Numbered from the stretch's first letter, positions 14,561-23,364 are shown. The stretch: DNA of 33,304 nucleotides from Herbinix sp. (GCA_029239235.1 JAQZBD010000014.1:1-33304), one strand, 5' to 3'. The notes: generated by a model not told the origin, from the letters alone. Numbers and translations are program-made.

Positions 14561-16207
14561 ATGTATGAACGCCATCAGAAAATAAGTAATCTCCTATTTT
14601 ATATATTGATCATTTTTGAAATCTTGCTCATTATGTTATTGTTTTTTAAGCCCCATATTAACATTTCCTTTCAACAGGATCCGCTCTATACCCTCAACAA
14701 GGATTGGATTTACACAAGGCATAACGGAACTACCATGCAGGTTGATTTGCCTTCATCCTTAGAAGCGGGAAATGATGATTCTGTTAGCATCAGCCATACG
14801 CTCCCTAAGGATGAGCTTGTTATATCCCACCTTAGTATTCTCAGTACTCACCAAAATCTAGAGGCCTATATAGATGACCAGTTAATCTACTCCAGAATAA
14901 ATCCCACCTCAAATGGACTATTCGATCTCCCAACCTCCAGCATCTGGGATGTTATAGAACTGCCAGGTAATTCTGAGGGAAAGACGATAACCTTGATTAT
15001 ATCATCGGATTATAATAATTATGCGGGAAAGGTCAGCGAGGTATATGCCGGTACCAGAACAGGATTATTTCTTCAAATCATAGAATCCTCCGGCTTAAGT
15101 CTGGTGCTATCTTTGGTGACTCTTCTGCTTGGAGTCGTACTGTTAATCGTATACCATTTTATAAAACATTTACTTAACGTCAATAAAGCCATGCTGCATC
15201 TTTCCTGGTTCACAGTTTTATGCTCCACCTGGATGTTAGCCGAAAGTGATTTGACACAGCTTTTTATATCAAATGAATATGTAATATCGGGTATTTTGTA
15301 TTTATCTTTAATGACCTTCCCTATTCCTATGATTTTATACATAACCGGTATTGATAGCTTCTTCTATAAAAATTTACTATATAAGGTTGGATATATCTTT
15401 TTCGCAATCGCTTTCCTATTAATTATACTGCAGATCTTTAATGTAATGGATTTTCTTCAAAGTAGTACTATTGTGCGCTTAGAGATATTTTTCCTGCTAG
15501 CCTTGGTGCTCATCCTTTTACTTATGGAATTATTTAAGCGTAAGAACCTGGAACTCAAATCCTTCACCATTGCAACTACCATTCTGTTCACTTTTGAGAG
15601 TATCGAATTGCTAACTTATCAACGAAGAGTTAGTAATAATGGAATTATATTTCAAATAGGATTTTTGATCTTCATTGGCATGCTCATAAGAGATGCTCTA
15701 AGAAATATTGCGGGTATTATTAAGCTTAGCGAATCTGCAAAACATTATAAATTCCTCGCTACAAGGGATCTCCTAACTAATTGCAGAAATCGAATTGCCT
15801 ATACAAGAGATCTGGACCGTCTCCAGCTTGACCAAAATATTACGATCTTTATCGCTGATTTAAACAATCTAAAGCTTATTAATGATAACTACGGACATAT
15901 GATGGGTGATGAGATACTCGTACTGAGCAGTCAATGCCTCCTAAATACCTTCGGTCGCAGAGTGTATCGGATTGGCGGCGATGAATTTGTCAGCCTCCAG
16001 TTTGATCTTACCTCTGAGATGCAGGAGCAATTATTAAAGGATTTTGAGACAGAATGTAAAAAAGCCAATTTAGACAGCCCACACCCCATTTCTGTGTCAA
16101 TCGGGTATGCGGCTTATGATAAAGATAATGATAGCTCCATTTATGATACCATAAACAGAGCTGATAAGGATATGTATGAAAGGAAGGAACAAATGAAAAA
16201 ATCATGA
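14561..16207 (+). CDS. Membrane diguanylate cyclase (GGDEF) with extracellular sensor
   Basis: Makes cyclic di-GMP from GTP. Domains in about 548 residues: one N-terminal membrane helix (NLLFYILIIFEILLIMLLFF), an outside region of about 150 residues with a jelly-roll-like pattern, then about seven hydrophobic helices, and a C-terminal GGDEF domain with RDLLTNCRNR at its start and an intact RIGGDEF active site. The layout is like 7TM-DISM receptors. No RxxD inhibitory site is seen five residues before GGDEF, so product inhibition is probably absent. I start at the ATG at 14561, behind GGAGG at 14546-14550; an in-frame ATG 35 codons upstream lacks a clear site. The input signal is unknown. Its product may link to motility, given the sigma-28 promoter nearby, but that is inference. 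Confidence 0.88.
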   Translation: MYERHQKISNLLFYILIIFEILLIMLLFFKPHINISFQQDPLYTLNKDWIYTRHNGTTMQVDLPSSLEAGNDDSVSISHTLPKDELVISHLSILSTHQNLEAYIDDQLIYSRINPTSNGLFDLPTSSIWDVIELPGNSEGKTITLIISSDYNNYAGKVSEVYAGTRTGLFLQIIESSGLSLVLSLVTLLLGVVLLIVYHFIKHLLNVNKAMLHLSWFTVLCSTWMLAESDLTQLFISNEYVISGILYLSLMTFPIPMILYITGIDSFFYKNLLYKVGYIFFAIAFLLIILQIFNVMDFLQSSTIVRLEIFFLLALVLILLLMELFKRKNLELKSFTIATTILFTFESIELLTYQRRVSNNGIIFQIGFLIFIGMLIRDALRNIAGIIKLSESAKHYKFLATRDLLTNCRNRIAYTRDLDRLQLDQNITIFIADLNNLKLINDNYGHMMGDEILVLSSQCLLNTFGRRVYRIGGDEFVSLQFDLTSEMQEQLLKDFETECKKANLDSPHPISVSIGYAAYDKDNDSSIYDTINRADKDMYERKEQMKKS

Positions 16208-16222
16208 TCGCTCTGATTTTTT
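16196..16222. terminator. AT-rich bidirectional terminator overlapping the cyclase stop
   Basis: AAAAAATCA (16196-16204) pairs perfectly with TGATTTTTT (16214-16222); the 9-base loop contains the TGA stop of the diguanylate cyclase gene. The A and T runs give a U tail in both directions between convergent genes. The stem has only two G-C pairs. Confidence 0.5.
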
Positions 16223-16239
16223 CATTCTATTCCTGATTG

Positions 16240-16938
16240 CTAGGAGGTCTTCTTCCCATTCAATTCTTGCTTAATCTGTCTCCATCCTGGTAGAAAATGA
16301 TCCAGATAAGCTTTAAAGACATGATTATGACTTCGCTCCAGCAGATGGACTAATTCATGCACGACAACGTATTCCAGGCACTTGGGATGCTTTTTGGCCA
16401 GTTGAAGGCTAAGGCATATTTTTTTTGTTCGTACATTGCAGGTTCCCCATCTGGTCTTCATATCCCGAATGGAGAATCCGGTGGATTTAACCCCAATTGT
16501 ACTTTCCCATCTTGCCATCAGTCTGGGTATTTCATGATTTAAGTTCTCTTTGTATAATGAGTCAATCATTTTCTTACGCTGTTCTTTGGTGGCCTCCGGC
16601 CTAATTGTTAATTTTAGCAGACCTTCTTCTACGACCAGCTTGGATCGTCCGTTTTTCTCCTGTATTTGAAGTGTATAATCTTCTCCCCAGAAAGGGATTG
16701 CATCTCCGTCTACATAATTAATATCTTCCTCTAGGTGCCGGTCAATGACAGCCTGCTGCTGCGTGTGAATCCAATCCAGCTTTGAGAGGACAAATTTTCT
16801 TATCTCCTCCTCACTCATTCGAAGGGGAGCCGTAATACGAACCTGACCCTTTGGCGGAAGTATTCTTAAGTACATATTTTTAATTTTCTTACGTTCCAAT
16901 TCGATTGGTATATTCCCGATTATGATGTTCTTTGTCAT
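16240..16938 (-). CDS. YgjP-type metallopeptidase family protein (DUF45)
   Basis: A 232-residue soluble protein of the YgjP/DUF45 family of zinc-dependent hydrolases. The zinc site is clear: HELVH at 194-198 with a further His204 in RSHNHVF. Upstream, MKTRWGTCN and ICLSLQLAK are family hallmarks. The N-terminal half is a beta-rich domain with RITAPLRMSEEEIRKFV. The gene begins one base after the stop of the upstream HAD gene, so they are co-transcribed. The physiological substrate of this family is poorly defined; E. coli YgjP has been reported to act on nucleotides, so peptidase activity should not be assumed. Confidence 0.87.
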   Translation of the reverse strand: MTKNIIIGNIPIELERKKIKNMYLRILPPKGQVRITAPLRMSEEEIRKFVLSKLDWIHTQQQAVIDRHLEEDINYVDGDAIPFWGEDYTLQIQEKNGRSKLVVEEGLLKLTIRPEATKEQRKKMIDSLYKENLNHEIPRLMARWESTIGVKSTGFSIRDMKTRWGTCNVRTKKICLSLQLAKKHPKCLEYVVVHELVHLLERSHNHVFKAYLDHFLPGWRQIKQELNGKKTS

Positions 16939-16939
16939 T

Positions 16940-17653
16940 TTAGATCACCGGCAGCTCTTGTATCCATTTTAGCAGATCTTCAAAGTCTCCCTGCCGTAGA
17001 TGGCTCGTATCCGTATCTTCGGGGCAGATGATACAGTCCTTCAGCAGATAAGTTCCCATCCCTAAATCAGCCACACACATATCCTCTTTCACATCATTCC
17101 CGATCATAATACATTCATCCGGCTGCTTCTTTATCCTTGCCAGAATTTCTTTATAATAGTTCAAATTCGGTTTACAATAAGAACTGTTTTCATAGGTTGT
17201 GATTAATGCAAAATCCTCAGGATCAAGACCCGCCCACTGCATCCTGGTAATAGTAGCTATTCTGGGGAATAGGGGATTCGTAGCCAGAATCACCTGATAT
17301 CCCTTGCTTTTTAAAATCTTGATGCATTCCCTGGCATGTGGGTGCAAGGACGTGGTTTCCTTTACAACTGCGAATTCATTCTGATAAAAATGCTCGAACA
17401 CAGGCTCCAGCTCTCTTGCCGATTCGCCTTGAAGCTTACAAAATTCTTTCCAGAATCTTTGCTCATTTGTCATAGTACCATCATTTTTTATCACTGCTGC
17501 TGTGGCAGCTCCCACAGCACCGATGAAATCCTTGGACTGCATTCCATGTGCAGTAAGCTTTTTTGCTAATGCCATAAAATAAGTCTCTACAAATAACTCC
17601 TGGCTGGGCATGGGTAATAGCGTACCATCCAGGTCAAATATAACTGTATTCAT
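16940..17653 (-). CDS. HAD superfamily hydrolase
   Basis: A 237-residue haloacid-dehalogenase-type phosphatase. Motif I is FDLDGTL with nucleophile Asp7 and Asp9; motif II is the Thr in ILATNP; motif III the Lys in CKPNLNYY; motif IV IGNDVKEDM. A helical cap of about 80 residues lies between motifs I and II, as in subclass C1. The substrate cannot be told; members act on small phosphorylated metabolites. It is tightly joined to the downstream metallopeptidase gene (one base apart) and 73 bases behind the P-loop kinase-like gene, suggesting a three-gene transcript with unrelated-looking products. Confidence 0.9.
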   Translation of the reverse strand: MNTVIFDLDGTLLPMPSQELFVETYFMALAKKLTAHGMQSKDFIGAVGAATAAVIKNDGTMTNEQRFWKEFCKLQGESARELEPVFEHFYQNEFAVVKETTSLHPHARECIKILKSKGYQVILATNPLFPRIATITRMQWAGLDPEDFALITTYENSSYCKPNLNYYKEILARIKKQPDECIMIGNDVKEDMCVADLGMGTYLLKDCIICPEDTDTSHLRQGDFEDLLKWIQELPVI

Positions 17654-17726
17654 TTTGTCCTCCCTATATAAAATCCTCAGGATTATAAAATCCCGGAATT
17701 CCTTTGTTCTTTATTCACCCATAAAA

Positions 17727-18314
17727 TTAGGGTGCCTCCAGTATGCCTACAATTCTCTCCATGGATTCCTTATACTCATCATCAGAAGAATTCTTAAAGA
17801 TTAACAAATCATCAATCACCTTAGGATCATCCAACGTCGTTGGTATATTAAAATTACATCCTGCAATATATTCATCCCAATGAGCCAGCTTCCAGGTATC
17901 ACGATCAGAATTTCTGGCAATCATTCTTTGCTTGCATACTTCAATTGAGGTCTCCACCCATACAACCACCAATCTGGCATTCTTTTCTTTTAAAGCTGCC
18001 TTTAGATTATTAATATAGTTCAAATCCCTGATTTCTTCTGTAAATGGTGCGTTGATTAATACAATATCGTCATAATCCAAGGCCTCCATTGCTAAAGCAA
18101 CCACGGTCTCATATTCATAATCCCGAATATTATTTTCAAAGAACTCTGAGCTTCGATCATAGGGTTGACCTGCAACCTGAAATATCTGCTTGGATAAAAG
18201 AATCAGCGTATCCTTATCCAAATACACCACATGCTTTAATGTTTTGGCCAGCTGCTTTGAAATAAAGGTTTTACCGCATGCTGGTGGTGAGGTAACTAAA
18301 ATTAACTTTTTCAT
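17727..18314 (-). CDS. P-loop NTPase, small-molecule kinase-like
   Basis: A 195-residue cytosolic protein of the AAA/zeta-toxin/chloramphenicol-phosphotransferase-like kinase group. The Walker A region is SPPACGKT (residues 9-16), lacking the usual first glycine but keeping GKT. VYLDKDTL near residue 36 is the substrate-side acidic motif, and LVVVWVETSIEVCKQRMIARNSDRD near 130 has the lid arginines typical of the fold. I start at the ATG at 18314, preceded by GGGAGA at good spacing, rather than 7 codons further up. No antitoxin gene is beside it, so a toxin role is not suggested. The substrate is unknown. Confidence 0.75.
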   Translation of the reverse strand: MKKLILVTSPPACGKTFISKQLAKTLKHVVYLDKDTLILLSKQIFQVAGQPYDRSSEFFENNIRDYEYETVVALAMEALDYDDIVLINAPFTEEIRDLNYINNLKAALKEKNARLVVVWVETSIEVCKQRMIARNSDRDTWKLAHWDEYIAGCNFNIPTTLDDPKVIDDLLIFKNSSDDEYKESMERIVGILEAP

Positions 18315-18353
18315 TGTGTCTCCCTTCCGTCTCATAGGTATTGATAGCTTTCC

Positions 18354-19472
18354 TTACTTCCCAATTGCCTGTCTCATCGGCCTACGTAATTTTATGGACT
18401 TTTTCATATGAGTATGCTGGTGATGCACATCCGGGGTATGGCTATGTATGTGCTCTAGCATCGCATGATCATGCATATGAGAGTGTTCCCCCAAAAATTC
18501 ATTCTCATGCTGGTGTGAATGATGTCCGTCCCCATGATTGTGCTTATGTTCATGAGTCATTGGTTCATGGATATGAAGATGGCGATGCAGCTCTGTTACA
18601 GCAAAGTAAGTTCCTAGCAGCATAATCCCGAGTGCTATAATAAAATTAATGGTGATTTGTTCTCGAAACAATAACCAAGAAATGAAAACTCCGATAAAGG
18701 GAGCCGCCGCATAGTAAGAACTGGTCCTGGCTGCTCCTAGCTGTCTTTGGGCTAATAGATAAAAATAGATGCTCAATCCATAAGCCACAAAACCAAGTAC
18801 TAGAGTTATGAGAATGTATGTAACATTGTAGCTTACTTGTTTCATGATAATTGAAACAACTAAAGCCCCTGCTCCTGACCCCAAGCCTTTATAAACTACA
18901 ATTTGTCTGGGATCTTTCATTGAAAGCATTCTGGTGCAATTGTTTTCAAAGCCCCAGCAAACACAGGCCATTAATACAAAGACAGAACCAACGGAGAAAT
19001 GGAAGCTGCTGGCGTTATTCACCGATAGAACAAAGCTGGAGGCTGTGATCAGCAGTATTGCCACCCACATTCGTTTTCCAACTGCTTCTTTAAAAATAAG
19101 CAGTGCAATCAGTGAGGTAGTGACAATCTCGAAATTATTCAGTAAGGAGGCATTGGCAGCCGTTGTCAGGCTTAGACCAAACATCAACAATACCGGTGCC
19201 GCAATATCTAAAGCAATCATACCAAAAATATATGGTATTTCCTTTATTGTCATTTTTGCTTCCTGCTGTTGCTTTTGTAAGATACGCTGTATCATGTTAA
19301 CCAACAGCATACCAATACCTGCACCCAGGTACAGCAAAGCTGCCATAAGGGTTGGCGGAACCTCCTTTAAAAGAATCTTCGAAAAGGGCGAGCTGATCCC
19401 ATATAAAGCAGCCGCCAAAATGGCACAGGCAATGGCGTTGACATTATACTTTTCTTTAATACCTAGTTTCAT
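18354..19472 (-). CDS. EamA/DMT family transporter with histidine-rich C-terminal tail
   Basis: A 372-residue drug/metabolite transporter superfamily protein with ten predicted membrane helices in two EamA repeats (first repeat from about residue 10, second from about 150 with VFVLMACVCWGFENN). The core ends near residue 290. A tail of about 80 residues follows, in which 23 of about 63 residues are histidine (HEHKHNHGDGHHSHQH and similar). Such tails bind Zn, Ni or Co in other transporters; for an EamA protein this suggests metal regulation or metal transport, as inference. I start at 19472, behind GGAGATGAGG, rather than 6 codons upstream. It lies 39 bases before the P-loop kinase-like gene. 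Confidence 0.88.
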   Translation of the reverse strand: MKLGIKEKYNVNAIACAILAAALYGISSPFSKILLKEVPPTLMAALLYLGAGIGMLLVNMIQRILQKQQQEAKMTIKEIPYIFGMIALDIAAPVLLMFGLSLTTAANASLLNNFEIVTTSLIALLIFKEAVGKRMWVAILLITASSFVLSVNNASSFHFSVGSVFVLMACVCWGFENNCTRMLSMKDPRQIVVYKGLGSGAGALVVSIIMKQVSYNVTYILITLVLGFVAYGLSIYFYLLAQRQLGAARTSSYYAAAPFIGVFISWLLFREQITINFIIALGIMLLGTYFAVTELHRHLHIHEPMTHEHKHNHGDGHHSHQHENEFLGEHSHMHDHAMLEHIHSHTPDVHHQHTHMKKSIKLRRPMRQAIGK

Positions 19473-19566
19473 ATGCAACCTCATCTCCATTTTTTTGATT
19501 ATTAAACTTTCTTTTTAAAGCATAGATTGATCATAAGTCGCAAGCTGATTGTCATAATATAAATTC

Positions 19567-19591
19567 AAAAAAGAGACAGGTATTACCTGCC
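19567..19591 (-). terminator. Intrinsic terminator after the DUF1905/YdeI gene
   Basis: Minus-strand GGCAGGT (19591-19585) pairs with ACCTGTC (19581-19575), one G-U, around AAT, followed by TCTCTTTTTT-type sequence. It separates this gene from the EamA operon. Confidence 0.7.
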
Positions 19592-19615
19592 GCTTTTCAT
19601 GGAGTCCAACTATAT

Positions 19616-20074
19616 TTATCTTAATTTTTTACCCTGCTTTAATTGATCTAATGCTTTTGCAAGGCGACTTTGTCTGGTTTCTGCTTTTTTGGCTGAGGTA
19701 ATCCAGGTCACATATTCCTTCTTAGCAGTAAAGGAGAGCTTCTCATAATTTGCCAAGGCTTCCGGACTTTCTTTCATAACTTCCATAAAATCCTCGGGAA
19801 TTTCCACTACTCTTTCTTCCTCATCCTTCTCCAGTGTAACATGCACTGTATCACCGAAATCCTTACCAATCTTCTTACGTAGCTCCTGAGTCATACCAAC
19901 CATATAGCAGCCACCCATATTAACCAGGGATCCTCGATATTCAATACCATCAAAAACTGCACGTACCTTAACTCTTTTTGCGCCAAATACTTCTTCAACA
20001 TTAAAAGGAGGTTCTATATAGGCTCCGTTAATTTCTCCATGCTTTTGAATTACTGCATCAAACTCCTGTTTCAT
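19616..20074 (-). CDS. DUF1905 / YdeI-OmdA family protein
   Basis: A 152-residue cytosolic protein with two family parts. Residues about 3-90 are the beta-barrel-like DUF1905 domain (FNVEEVFGAKRVKVRAVFDG, then GGCYMVGMTQELRKKIGK). The C-terminal 60 residues have the YdeI/OmdA pattern of EIPEDFMEVMKESPEAL, YEKLSFTAKKEYVTWI and KAETRQSRL. The family has been linked to bacteriocin protection in E. coli, but function in Firmicutes is not established. It appears monocistronic, with its own terminator. The start has a GGAGGC-type site upstream. Confidence 0.85.
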   Translation of the reverse strand: MKQEFDAVIQKHGEINGAYIEPPFNVEEVFGAKRVKVRAVFDGIEYRGSLVNMGGCYMVGMTQELRKKIGKDFGDTVHVTLEKDEEERVVEIPEDFMEVMKESPEALANYEKLSFTAKKEYVTWITSAKKAETRQSRLAKALDQLKQGKKLR

Positions 20075-20139
20075 ATCAGCCTCCTTCTATAAAGCTATGT
20101 GCATTAGGCATTTTCTATTCTTCCATTCCTTAAAACACT

Positions 20140-20955
20140 CTATAACAAGTTCTGCTCGGATAATAAATTCATAACAGAAGCGTTATAATTAATGTCGGTA
20201 TTCAAATAATTATTATTATTCTCTTCTACTTTTTCTGCCTCTTGCTCCTCCTGATTATCCATGAACATATCAATGAATTTCATATAATCATCGTAGGAAA
20301 AGAACGAATACAAATCGTCAATACCAACAGAACTTTCCTCACTATCGGTACTGCTGGTCAAGATTAAGGTCAAATTCCTCTGTAGCGGAGTTGTATTCAC
20401 AGGAGCCATTCGATTTGTTGAAATACTTCCTGTGCTGCTGTTTTGTGAACTTGCACCGGACGCAATTTCAATATTACCTTCTCCAAAATAATTCATTACT
20501 TTTTTAACATAATTCCTGGTCTCTTCAAAGGGCGGAATACCATTATACTTTCTTACATTTCCGCTGCCAGCATTGTAAGCGGCCAAAGCCAGCTTTGTAT
20601 CTCCATCATACTTATTTAGCAAAGAGGAAATATATTTTGCTCCCCCCATAATATTTTGTTCCGCATCAAAGGAGTCATTAACACCGAGTTCTCTTGCCGT
20701 TGCAGGCATTAACTGCATGATGCCCTGGGCGCCACATCGGGAAACGGCAGACGCATTAAAATTAGATTCTGCTTTTCCAACCGCCTTTAAGAGCTCCGTA
20801 GGGACGTTATATTTTTCAGCTGCTGCATCAAATATCTCATCCAGGCTCTTCGTTTCTCCCAAGTAGGAAGAAAAGTCACTGCTTGTACTCTTTCTTACTG
20901 CGTTCGAACTATATGAGTTTTTATCGACATTTGAAATTCCTGTTATCTCTGGCAT
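20140..20955 (-). CDS. Lytic transglycosylase (SLT domain) without signal peptide
   Basis: Peptidoglycan lytic transglycosylase of the Slt/MltC-like type, 271 residues. The SLT domain covers about 40-160: catalytic Glu63 in KAESNFN, GAQGIMQLMPATA near 79-91, LALAAYNAGSGNV near 123 and the YVKKV end. The remaining 100 residues are low-complexity and acidic, without a known cell-wall-binding domain. The ATG at 20955 has GGGAGG five bases upstream, so the start is firm. There is no hydrophobic signal sequence before the catalytic domain; the N-terminus is Ser/Asn rich. Export by the flagellar secretion system, or by a nonclassical route, would be needed to reach its substrate. Confidence 0.88.
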   Translation of the reverse strand: MPEITGISNVDKNSYSSNAVRKSTSSDFSSYLGETKSLDEIFDAAAEKYNVPTELLKAVGKAESNFNASAVSRCGAQGIMQLMPATARELGVNDSFDAEQNIMGGAKYISSLLNKYDGDTKLALAAYNAGSGNVRKYNGIPPFEETRNYVKKVMNYFGEGNIEIASGASSQNSSTGSISTNRMAPVNTTPLQRNLTLILTSSTDSEESSVGIDDLYSFFSYDDYMKFIDMFMDNQEEQEAEKVEENNNNYLNTDINYNASVMNLLSEQNLL

Positions 20956-21140
20956 ACTAACCTCCCTAAATTACCTTTGCGGTAACCTTACTAACACTGC
21001 TTATATTTTAGACAATTTTTTTATTTCTTACAATAGTTTTATGTAATAATATCTATTTTCCTTGCTTTCATAGAAAATATACCTGTAAAAAATCTATCGA
21101 CATATATTGCCGCATTCTTAATAGGCAGAACCATATATTC

Positions 21141-22079
21141 CTAACAAACTAGCTCCTTTTCGAGAAATAACCGATTTACTGCTTCCTCATAATCCTTTAG
21201 CTTCTCTGATTTTCTAATTTTCTTTGCATACTTCTCAGAATCATGAAATAACAAAACCATATAAAACCATAATTCCTTCATCTTAAACAGCACATTTCGA
21301 TCACCGGATAATATGCTCTGATATTCCGCCAAAATGGTATCATGAAAGGTTCTAAACTTTTCTTTGTCAATTCTAAGATTATCTCTTAGCTCATCGATTA
21401 ATCCAGGATTCGTAATAAGTCCTCGTCCCACCATAATAGTTTCAATCATCGGATAATGATCAACAAATTCCTGATAGTCCTTGAGGGAACAGATATCGCC
21501 GTTATAACAGAGCGGATTCTTACTTAATTGAATCGCTTCTTCAAAAACAGCTAAATTCGGCTTATTCTTGTAGAAATCCTTTTGAATTCTCGGATGGATA
21601 ATAAGCTCCTCCAACGGATACTTGTTATATATTTCAATTAGACGTAAGAATTCCTCCGGTGAATCCTTTCCAATTCTAGTCTTAATAGAGATTTTCATCT
21701 CCTTCTCTGCAAATATCTCCTCTAAAAATCGGTCAAGGGCTTCTGGTTTTGCTAAAAATCCGGAGCCTTTGCCTTTGGCTACTACCGTCCCGGAGGGACA
21801 GCCGAGGTTAAGATTAATTTCCTCATATCCCAACTGCTTCATCTTCTTTGCAGTTTGAATGAAATCTTGGGAATTGTTTGTCAGCAGCTGGGGAATTAAA
21901 TTAATTCCATTATTATTTTCCGAGAGAACGTCCTTAATCTCTTTGGTCTTATAATTACCGTACTGGTTTGCAACAATAAAGGGTGAAAAATATTTATCAA
22001 CAGATTGAAAAAGGGCTGAATGGACATTCCGATAGATATAACCGGTAATACCTTCCATTGGTGCGAAATAAAACTGCAT
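21141..22079 (-). CDS. tRNA-dihydrouridine synthase family protein
   Basis: FMN-dependent reductase that makes dihydrouridine in tRNA D-loops. The 312-residue TIM barrel begins directly with YFAPMEGIT, the FMN phosphate-side motif, and has the catalytic Cys94 in NLGCPSG, then KTRIG, the His of IIHPR and YNGDI, and the C-terminal VGRGLITNPGL FMN loop. About 70 helical residues follow as the RNA-binding end. It stands alone, with 61 bases between its stop and the window's next feature on the left side being intergenic. Which uridine is modified cannot be told from sequence. Confidence 0.92.
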   Translation of the reverse strand: MQFYFAPMEGITGYIYRNVHSALFQSVDKYFSPFIVANQYGNYKTKEIKDVLSENNNGINLIPQLLTNNSQDFIQTAKKMKQLGYEEINLNLGCPSGTVVAKGKGSGFLAKPEALDRFLEEIFAEKEMKISIKTRIGKDSPEEFLRLIEIYNKYPLEELIIHPRIQKDFYKNKPNLAVFEEAIQLSKNPLCYNGDICSLKDYQEFVDHYPMIETIMVGRGLITNPGLIDELRDNLRIDKEKFRTFHDTILAEYQSILSGDRNVLFKMKELWFYMVLLFHDSEKYAKKIRKSEKLKDYEEAVNRLFLEKELVC

Positions 22080-22167
22080 GCTTTTCGGTACTCCTTTAAA
22101 TTAGATAGTTCAAGCTAGAAATCATTATACATCCAGTACGGTAACGAGGCAAGAACTAGTTAAAATT

Positions 22168-22212
22168 GAAGCTGTTTCTACTCAATCCTTTCGGCGAATA
22201 CGAAACAGCTTC
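22168..22212 (-). terminator. Hairpin after the sugar-binding lipoprotein gene
   Basis: GAAGCTGTTTC (22168-22178) and GAAACAGCTTC (22202-22212) form a perfect 11-base-pair stem with a 23-base loop. On the minus strand it follows the stop of the lipoprotein gene by 24 bases and is followed by AATTTTA, a weak U tail. Confidence 0.6.
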
Positions 22213-22235
22213 CATGAAAACAACTCTGATTTTAA

Positions 22236-23279
22236 TTATTTCAAATATTGATCAACATTATCCTTCGTGATAAGTACGAAAGGAATCATATATGATTTTT
22301 CAACTGCCTGCCCCTGTGCTGCTGCCACACCTGTTTCAATTCCTTTTACTACCTGACTTGCGCCGTCCTGATATACTGTCGCCAGTAATTCCCCATTCTG
22401 AACCATTGTCATCGGACCAACATTACCGTCTACACCGATACATACAATGTCGGATCTTCCTGCTGCATTCATTGCGGTCTGCACTGCTGAGGACATATCA
22501 TCATTATCACAGATAATTGCATTTAACTTATCGCCATACTTTGCAAGCCAGTCTTCTGCGAACTTAACTGCTTTTTCAGCCTGCCATTCCGCTGTTTGCT
22601 CAGCGCCATCTAATAAAGCCCATTTCGAATCTCCATCCAGAACATTATGGATTCCTTCACCACGCTGAATTTGAGCAGAATTACCAATGATACCTTGTAG
22701 ATGTCCGTAACCACCGCCGCCTGGAATCTGCTTTTGAACAAATTCAGCCATCATTTCACCGGCTTGAACGTCATCAGAACCAACAAAGGCAGTAGCCAGC
22801 TCATCCGTGTTATCCGTCTTTGAGTTTACTACAATAATAGGAACTCCCTCTTCCGCACATCTTTCCAGAATCGGTGAACATCCTGCTGATTCTGCCGGTA
22901 GTAAAACAATGAGGTTGCAACCCATATTTAAAGCATCTTCCAATAAATTGCATTGTGTTACCGGATCCGTTAACCCATCTAATAGCTTCCAATCCTTAAT
23001 CGTACCGTTTGCTTTTAACTCATCTAATTTTTCAGAAGCTGCCTTGTTCAGTGTTGAATGGAAAGCATCCACTGTATTCTTCGCGATGTAACCTACTACG
23101 ATATCTTTTTGAGCTGGTTCTGCCTGCTCTGTTGTATCCGTGGTAGCTGTGGTTGGTTGTGTAGCATCATCCTTTGTCGGTGTATTCGTTGTAGTTTCTG
23201 AAGTCTTTCCCCCACATCCTGTAAGCACTACCATGCATACAACTAATACGAGTACCATAAGCTTTCTGATTTGTTTCAT
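22236..23279 (-). CDS. Sugar ABC transporter substrate-binding lipoprotein
   Basis: Ribose/galactose-type binding lipoprotein, 347 residues, that would capture the sugar of the locus. The N-terminus has a signal peptide with lipobox LTGC (acylated Cys22), then a Thr-rich linker to about residue 57. The type I binding fold begins at KDIVVGYIAKNTVDAFHSTL and continues with CNLIVLLPAESAGCSPILERC, VGSDDVQAGEMMAEF, AIICDNDDMSSAVQTAM and IGVDGNVGPMTMV. It is the last gene of the ABC operon, 85 bases after the permease, with a stem-loop in between. The sugar is unknown; binding-pocket residues would have to be compared with characterised proteins. Confidence 0.93.
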   Translation of the reverse strand: MKQIRKLMVLVLVVCMVVLTGCGGKTSETTTNTPTKDDATQPTTATTDTTEQAEPAQKDIVVGYIAKNTVDAFHSTLNKAASEKLDELKANGTIKDWKLLDGLTDPVTQCNLLEDALNMGCNLIVLLPAESAGCSPILERCAEEGVPIIVVNSKTDNTDELATAFVGSDDVQAGEMMAEFVQKQIPGGGGYGHLQGIIGNSAQIQRGEGIHNVLDGDSKWALLDGAEQTAEWQAEKAVKFAEDWLAKYGDKLNAIICDNDDMSSAVQTAMNAAGRSDIVCIGVDGNVGPMTMVQNGELLATVYQDGASQVVKGIETGVAAAQGQAVEKSYMIPFVLITKDNVDQYLK

Positions 23280-23311
23280 ACCCTAACCTCCTATTATTAT
23301 TACTCTATCTC

Positions 23312-23330
23312 TAATTCGCTTAGCGAATTA
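23312..23330 (-). other. Palindromic stem-loop between permease and binding-protein genes
   Basis: TAATTCGCT (23312-23320), one T, then AGCGAATTA (23322-23330), a perfect 9-base inverted repeat. It lies in the 85-base gap upstream of the binding-protein ribosome site. It could be an RNA processing/stabilising stem-loop or an operator. Confidence 0.65.
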
Positions 23331-23364
23331 AATACTATAATGTAAAACCTATATCTCATTTGGT

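Noticed and set aside
17727-18314. Zeta-toxin of a toxin-antitoxin pair
   Set aside because: The fold is similar, but there is no small antitoxin gene next to it and neighbours are metabolic genes.
18341-18625. 94-codon plus-strand frame rich in His, Ala and Tyr
   Set aside because: Produced by reading the opposite strand of the histidine-rich tail codons of the transporter.
18934-19518. 194-codon frame on the plus strand
   Set aside because: Antisense to the EamA transporter gene; sequence is the mirror of membrane-helix codons and has no ribosome site of note.
22168-22212. Attachment site or inverted terminal repeat of a mobile element
   Set aside because: The 11-base inverted repeat has no transposase or matching copy nearby and sits where a terminator is expected.
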